Source: Halopiger djelfimassiliensis | Lineage (GTDB): Archaea > Halobacteriota > Halobacteria > Halobacteriales > Natrialbaceae | NCBI RefSeq assembly: GCF_000455365.1 | Contig: NZ_HG315685.1 | Location: forward strand, 582,461 to 646,460 | Direction: 5' to 3' | Length of the DNA: 64,000 nt | Notes under the pieces: model-generated | Databases searched by the model: none | What the model was told of the DNA's origin: nothing | What the model saw: only the letters and a program-made list of their open reading frames with translations | Part shown: positions 62,242 to 64,000 of the stretch, piece after piece | Position numbering within the stretch: the first letter of the stretch is position 1 | How the letters are laid out: each line of letters begins with the position of its first letter | Translations under genes and position numbers: made by a program

Positions 62242-63474
62242 TTACCGACATCGGTGACAGACGAACTCGGTCGGATCGACGGCTTGTAACTGCGACTCCG
62301 GGAGGTAGCGGCCGCACTCGGCACACCACGTCCAGTAGACGTGATACGCGTCGAGTTCGCCGCCAGCACTCGTGTCGGCGCGTTCGATCGTGATCGAGCG
62401 CTCGTCGACGCCGGTGACCGTTCCGTCGATCGGGGCGTGCTGGGCGATGCTGATTCCGTCCGCCGGGCGGGCGATCATCTCGCCGGCTTCGATCCCGTCA
62501 CCGGACTGGACGATCGGTTCGCTCGGCGTGACCACTCCCTCGAAGTCGGGATTCGTGATCAGCGGCACTTCGACCCGGTCCGGCTCGAGCGTCGCCGTCG
62601 GCTCGGTTTCGTGGGCCGACTGTTTCCACGCCGCCGGCGCGAGGACGTTGACCCGCCCGCCGCTCCCGAGGCGGTTCTCCTCGACGACCGACTCCTCCAT
62701 TACGAGCAGACAGTTCGTCCGCTTGCGGACGCCGAACGCGGCCGGCGACTGGTCGATCTCGAAACACCAGCCCGGCCCGCCGTCGAGCAGTACCTCGTTG
62801 GAATCGATCCCGTCGGTCCGGCCGGCCGCCTCGAGCAGGGCCGTCGCCGGGGTGCCGATCGGGACCTCGAGAAACCGGTGGGTCGGGACGCGGCCGTCGA
62901 CGTGGACGAACTTCCGGGTCGTCGGCTCGCCGTCGGCGAGCGCGCGGTAGACGTTCAGAAGCGTCTCGGTGTTCTGGACGATCCAGCCGTGGTCCATCGG
63001 TAACTCGTCGCCTTGCATGACGGCGTCCGCGACCAGTCGCATCAGCACGCTTTCCATCCCGTACTCGTATCTGTCGTCGGTGTAGGCGACGACGATCCCC
63101 GTCTCACGCTCGTCGACCGGTAGATCAGCCGGTTCGTAGATCGTGGCGTTGGTTTCGTTCTCGAGCGGCCCCAGCCACTCCTCGCGATCGGTCGCCTTCG
63201 CGGCGATGACGATGCGATCGAAGGCGTGATCGAGCAACCCGTCGAACAGCGCCGTCAACTCCGCGGTTCGCTCCCGGCCCAGCCACTTGTCCATGTAGTA
63301 GTTGGGTTCGCTCTCCTGGTGGTTGACCAGCAACGAGTCGACCTCCTCGAGCCGTTCCCACTTGGCGTAGCTCGGGAACCCGGCTCCACCGGCCCCTGCG
63401 ACGCCTGCGTTTCGGAGTGTCACCGCGTACTCGGGCAGTTCGAACGCTCGGAGTCGGTCTCGAGTGACGCTCAT
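62242..63474 (-). CDS. RnfC/NuoF-like protein with SLBB-type and barrel domains
   Basis: 410 aa. GVAGAGGAGFPSYAKWERLE near 24-43 is the glycine-rich FMN/NAD motif of NuoF/RnfC/PduS proteins; LLVNHQESEPNYYMDKWL follows. The C-terminal barrel-sandwich hybrid reads AGEMIARPADGISIAQHAPI then DGTVTGVDER. It ends in two C-x2-C pairs (WCAECG, VCHRCR) that could bind Zn or an Fe-S cluster. No other complex subunits in the window; electron-transfer role inferred. Confidence 0.75.
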   Translation of the reverse strand: MSVTRDRLRAFELPEYAVTLRNAGVAGAGGAGFPSYAKWERLEEVDSLLVNHQESEPNYYMDKWLGRERTAELTALFDGLLDHAFDRIVIAAKATDREEWLGPLENETNATIYEPADLPVDERETGIVVAYTDDRYEYGMESVLMRLVADAVMQGDELPMDHGWIVQNTETLLNVYRALADGEPTTRKFVHVDGRVPTHRFLEVPIGTPATALLEAAGRTDGIDSNEVLLDGGPGWCFEIDQSPAAFGVRKRTNCLLVMEESVVEENRLGSGGRVNVLAPAAWKQSAHETEPTATLEPDRVEVPLITNPDFEGVVTPSEPIVQSGDGIEAGEMIARPADGISIAQHAPIDGTVTGVDERSITIERADTSAGGELDAYHVYWTWCAECGRYLPESQLQAVDPTEFVCHRCR

Positions 63475-63691
63475 CTCTCGGCTTGCCTCACGAGAGCAAC
63501 CTGCATAGGTTTTGGTTACAATTGGGCTAAAATACGGGATACTCTACTCGTTAACGGGGTTTTCACTGTAAAGACGCCGTATCTTCACCGCTGTTGGGAG
63601 TCGGATGGGCGGTTCCGTCGAACATCACCCACGGTAGTGTGGTATGATAGCAATAACCAGCGTTAGTGCGGCGGGGAATCGACCGATCGGT

Positions 63692-64000
63692 CTACTTCTC
63701 GATAATACTCTCCTCGACGGCCTCGCCGAAGTGGCGTGCCGTGTCCTCGTAGTACAGCAGGAGTTCGTCGCCGGCCTCGAGATCCGTTACCGCGGTACGT
63801 CCCTCCGCGGTGGCGACCTTGATCGTCTCGGCGTTTTGGAGCAGCGTCTCGACGCGGTCGCCGTCGTCGGTCTCGAGCGCGACCCGGAACATCGGCCGCT
63901 TTTCGATCTTGACGCGGCCGACGATCGCTTCGCGGGTGTGCCCGTCGGTGTCGACGATCTGGACCTCGTCGCCGCTTTGCAGTTCCGAGAGGTACTTCGT
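63692..64000 (-). CDS. aroB: 3-dehydroquinate synthase II (archaeal), C-terminal part
   Basis: Partial, runs off the right edge (ORF open at 64000). Visible C-terminus: TKYLSELQSGDEVQIVDTDG, then HTREAIVGRVKIEKRPMFRV, ALETDDGDRVETLLQNAETI and LLYYEDTARHFGEAVEESII. These are the C-terminal signature of the archaeal NAD-dependent DHQ synthase, which converts 2-amino-3,7-dideoxy-D-threo-hept-6-ulosonate to DHQ. The reading frame continues unbroken beyond the window, so the internal Met at 63892 is not the start. Confidence 0.9.
   Translation of the reverse strand, partial: TKYLSELQSGDEVQIVDTDGHTREAIVGRVKIEKRPMFRVALETDDGDRVETLLQNAETIKVATAEGRTAVTDLEAGDELLLYYEDTARHFGEAVEESIIEK

Overview
The window is chromosomal DNA of a halophilic archaeon (class Halobacteria). 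GC content is high, the proteins are acidic, and leaderless starts with a TATA-like box about 25-30 nt upstream recur. Marker genes include a TFB, transcription factor S, NAC, FtsZ1, DTD2-type D-aminoacyl-tRNA deacylase, archaeal 3-dehydroquinate synthase II, HTH-10 (Bat-like), DUF7344-like and HalOD1 proteins. The gene set fits the Natrialbales (Natrinema/Haloterrigena/Halopiger-like), but the genus is inference.

Layout. 1-3.2 kb: a purN-purH formyltransferase fusion (runs off the left edge) divergent from purB. 5.1-11 kb: a tightly overlapping dapA-dapB-dapD-lysA-dapF-dapE operon for lysine by the succinylase branch. 11.3-35.7 kb: core and housekeeping genes (HtpX, NYN, PUA, HD, NAC, TrmI, TFS, Nudix, an S10-like protein, M20 peptidase, geranylgeranyl reductase, ferredoxin, FtsZ1, DTD2, Bat-like regulator, Na/Ca exchanger), with two decayed genes: an MFS remnant and a frameshifted M48 protease. 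35.8-39.7 kb: aroE, an HhH protein, and a chorismate-using synthase pair (pabB/trpE-like and pabA/trpG-like).

39.7-51.5 kb is an accessory island lying between pabA and a class IV aminotransferase (pabC-like) at 51.58 kb. It holds three copies of a two-gene unit (59-aa zinc-ribbon protein overlapping a 70-aa HalOD1 protein by exactly 47 nt) with a conserved non-coding multi-hairpin block; a K+ channel plus KhtT/KhtU-like pair; VapBC; a 5-repeat CRISPR array with leader but no cas genes; a VapC remnant; an AT-rich islet with a Tat-exported, glycine-rich, cysteine-bearing protein and a small membrane protein (halocin/immunity-like layout); an ABM monooxygenase-like gene; and a trans-sulfuration PLP enzyme. 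Two shorter relatives of the hairpin block (about 49.3-49.5 and 51.3-51.4 kb) lie near the right end of the island.

51.6-64 kb returns to core genes: class IV aminotransferase, Rieske protein, nucleotidyltransferase, NfeD-SPFH pair, HAD phosphatase, XTPase-like protein, TFB, aroD, an RnfC/NuoF-like protein and the C-terminal part of 3-dehydroquinate synthase II (runs off the right edge). aroE, aroD and the DHQ synthase supply chorismate for the pab-like genes. The most unusual material is the repeated zinc-ribbon/HalOD1/hairpin unit and the halocin-like pair.
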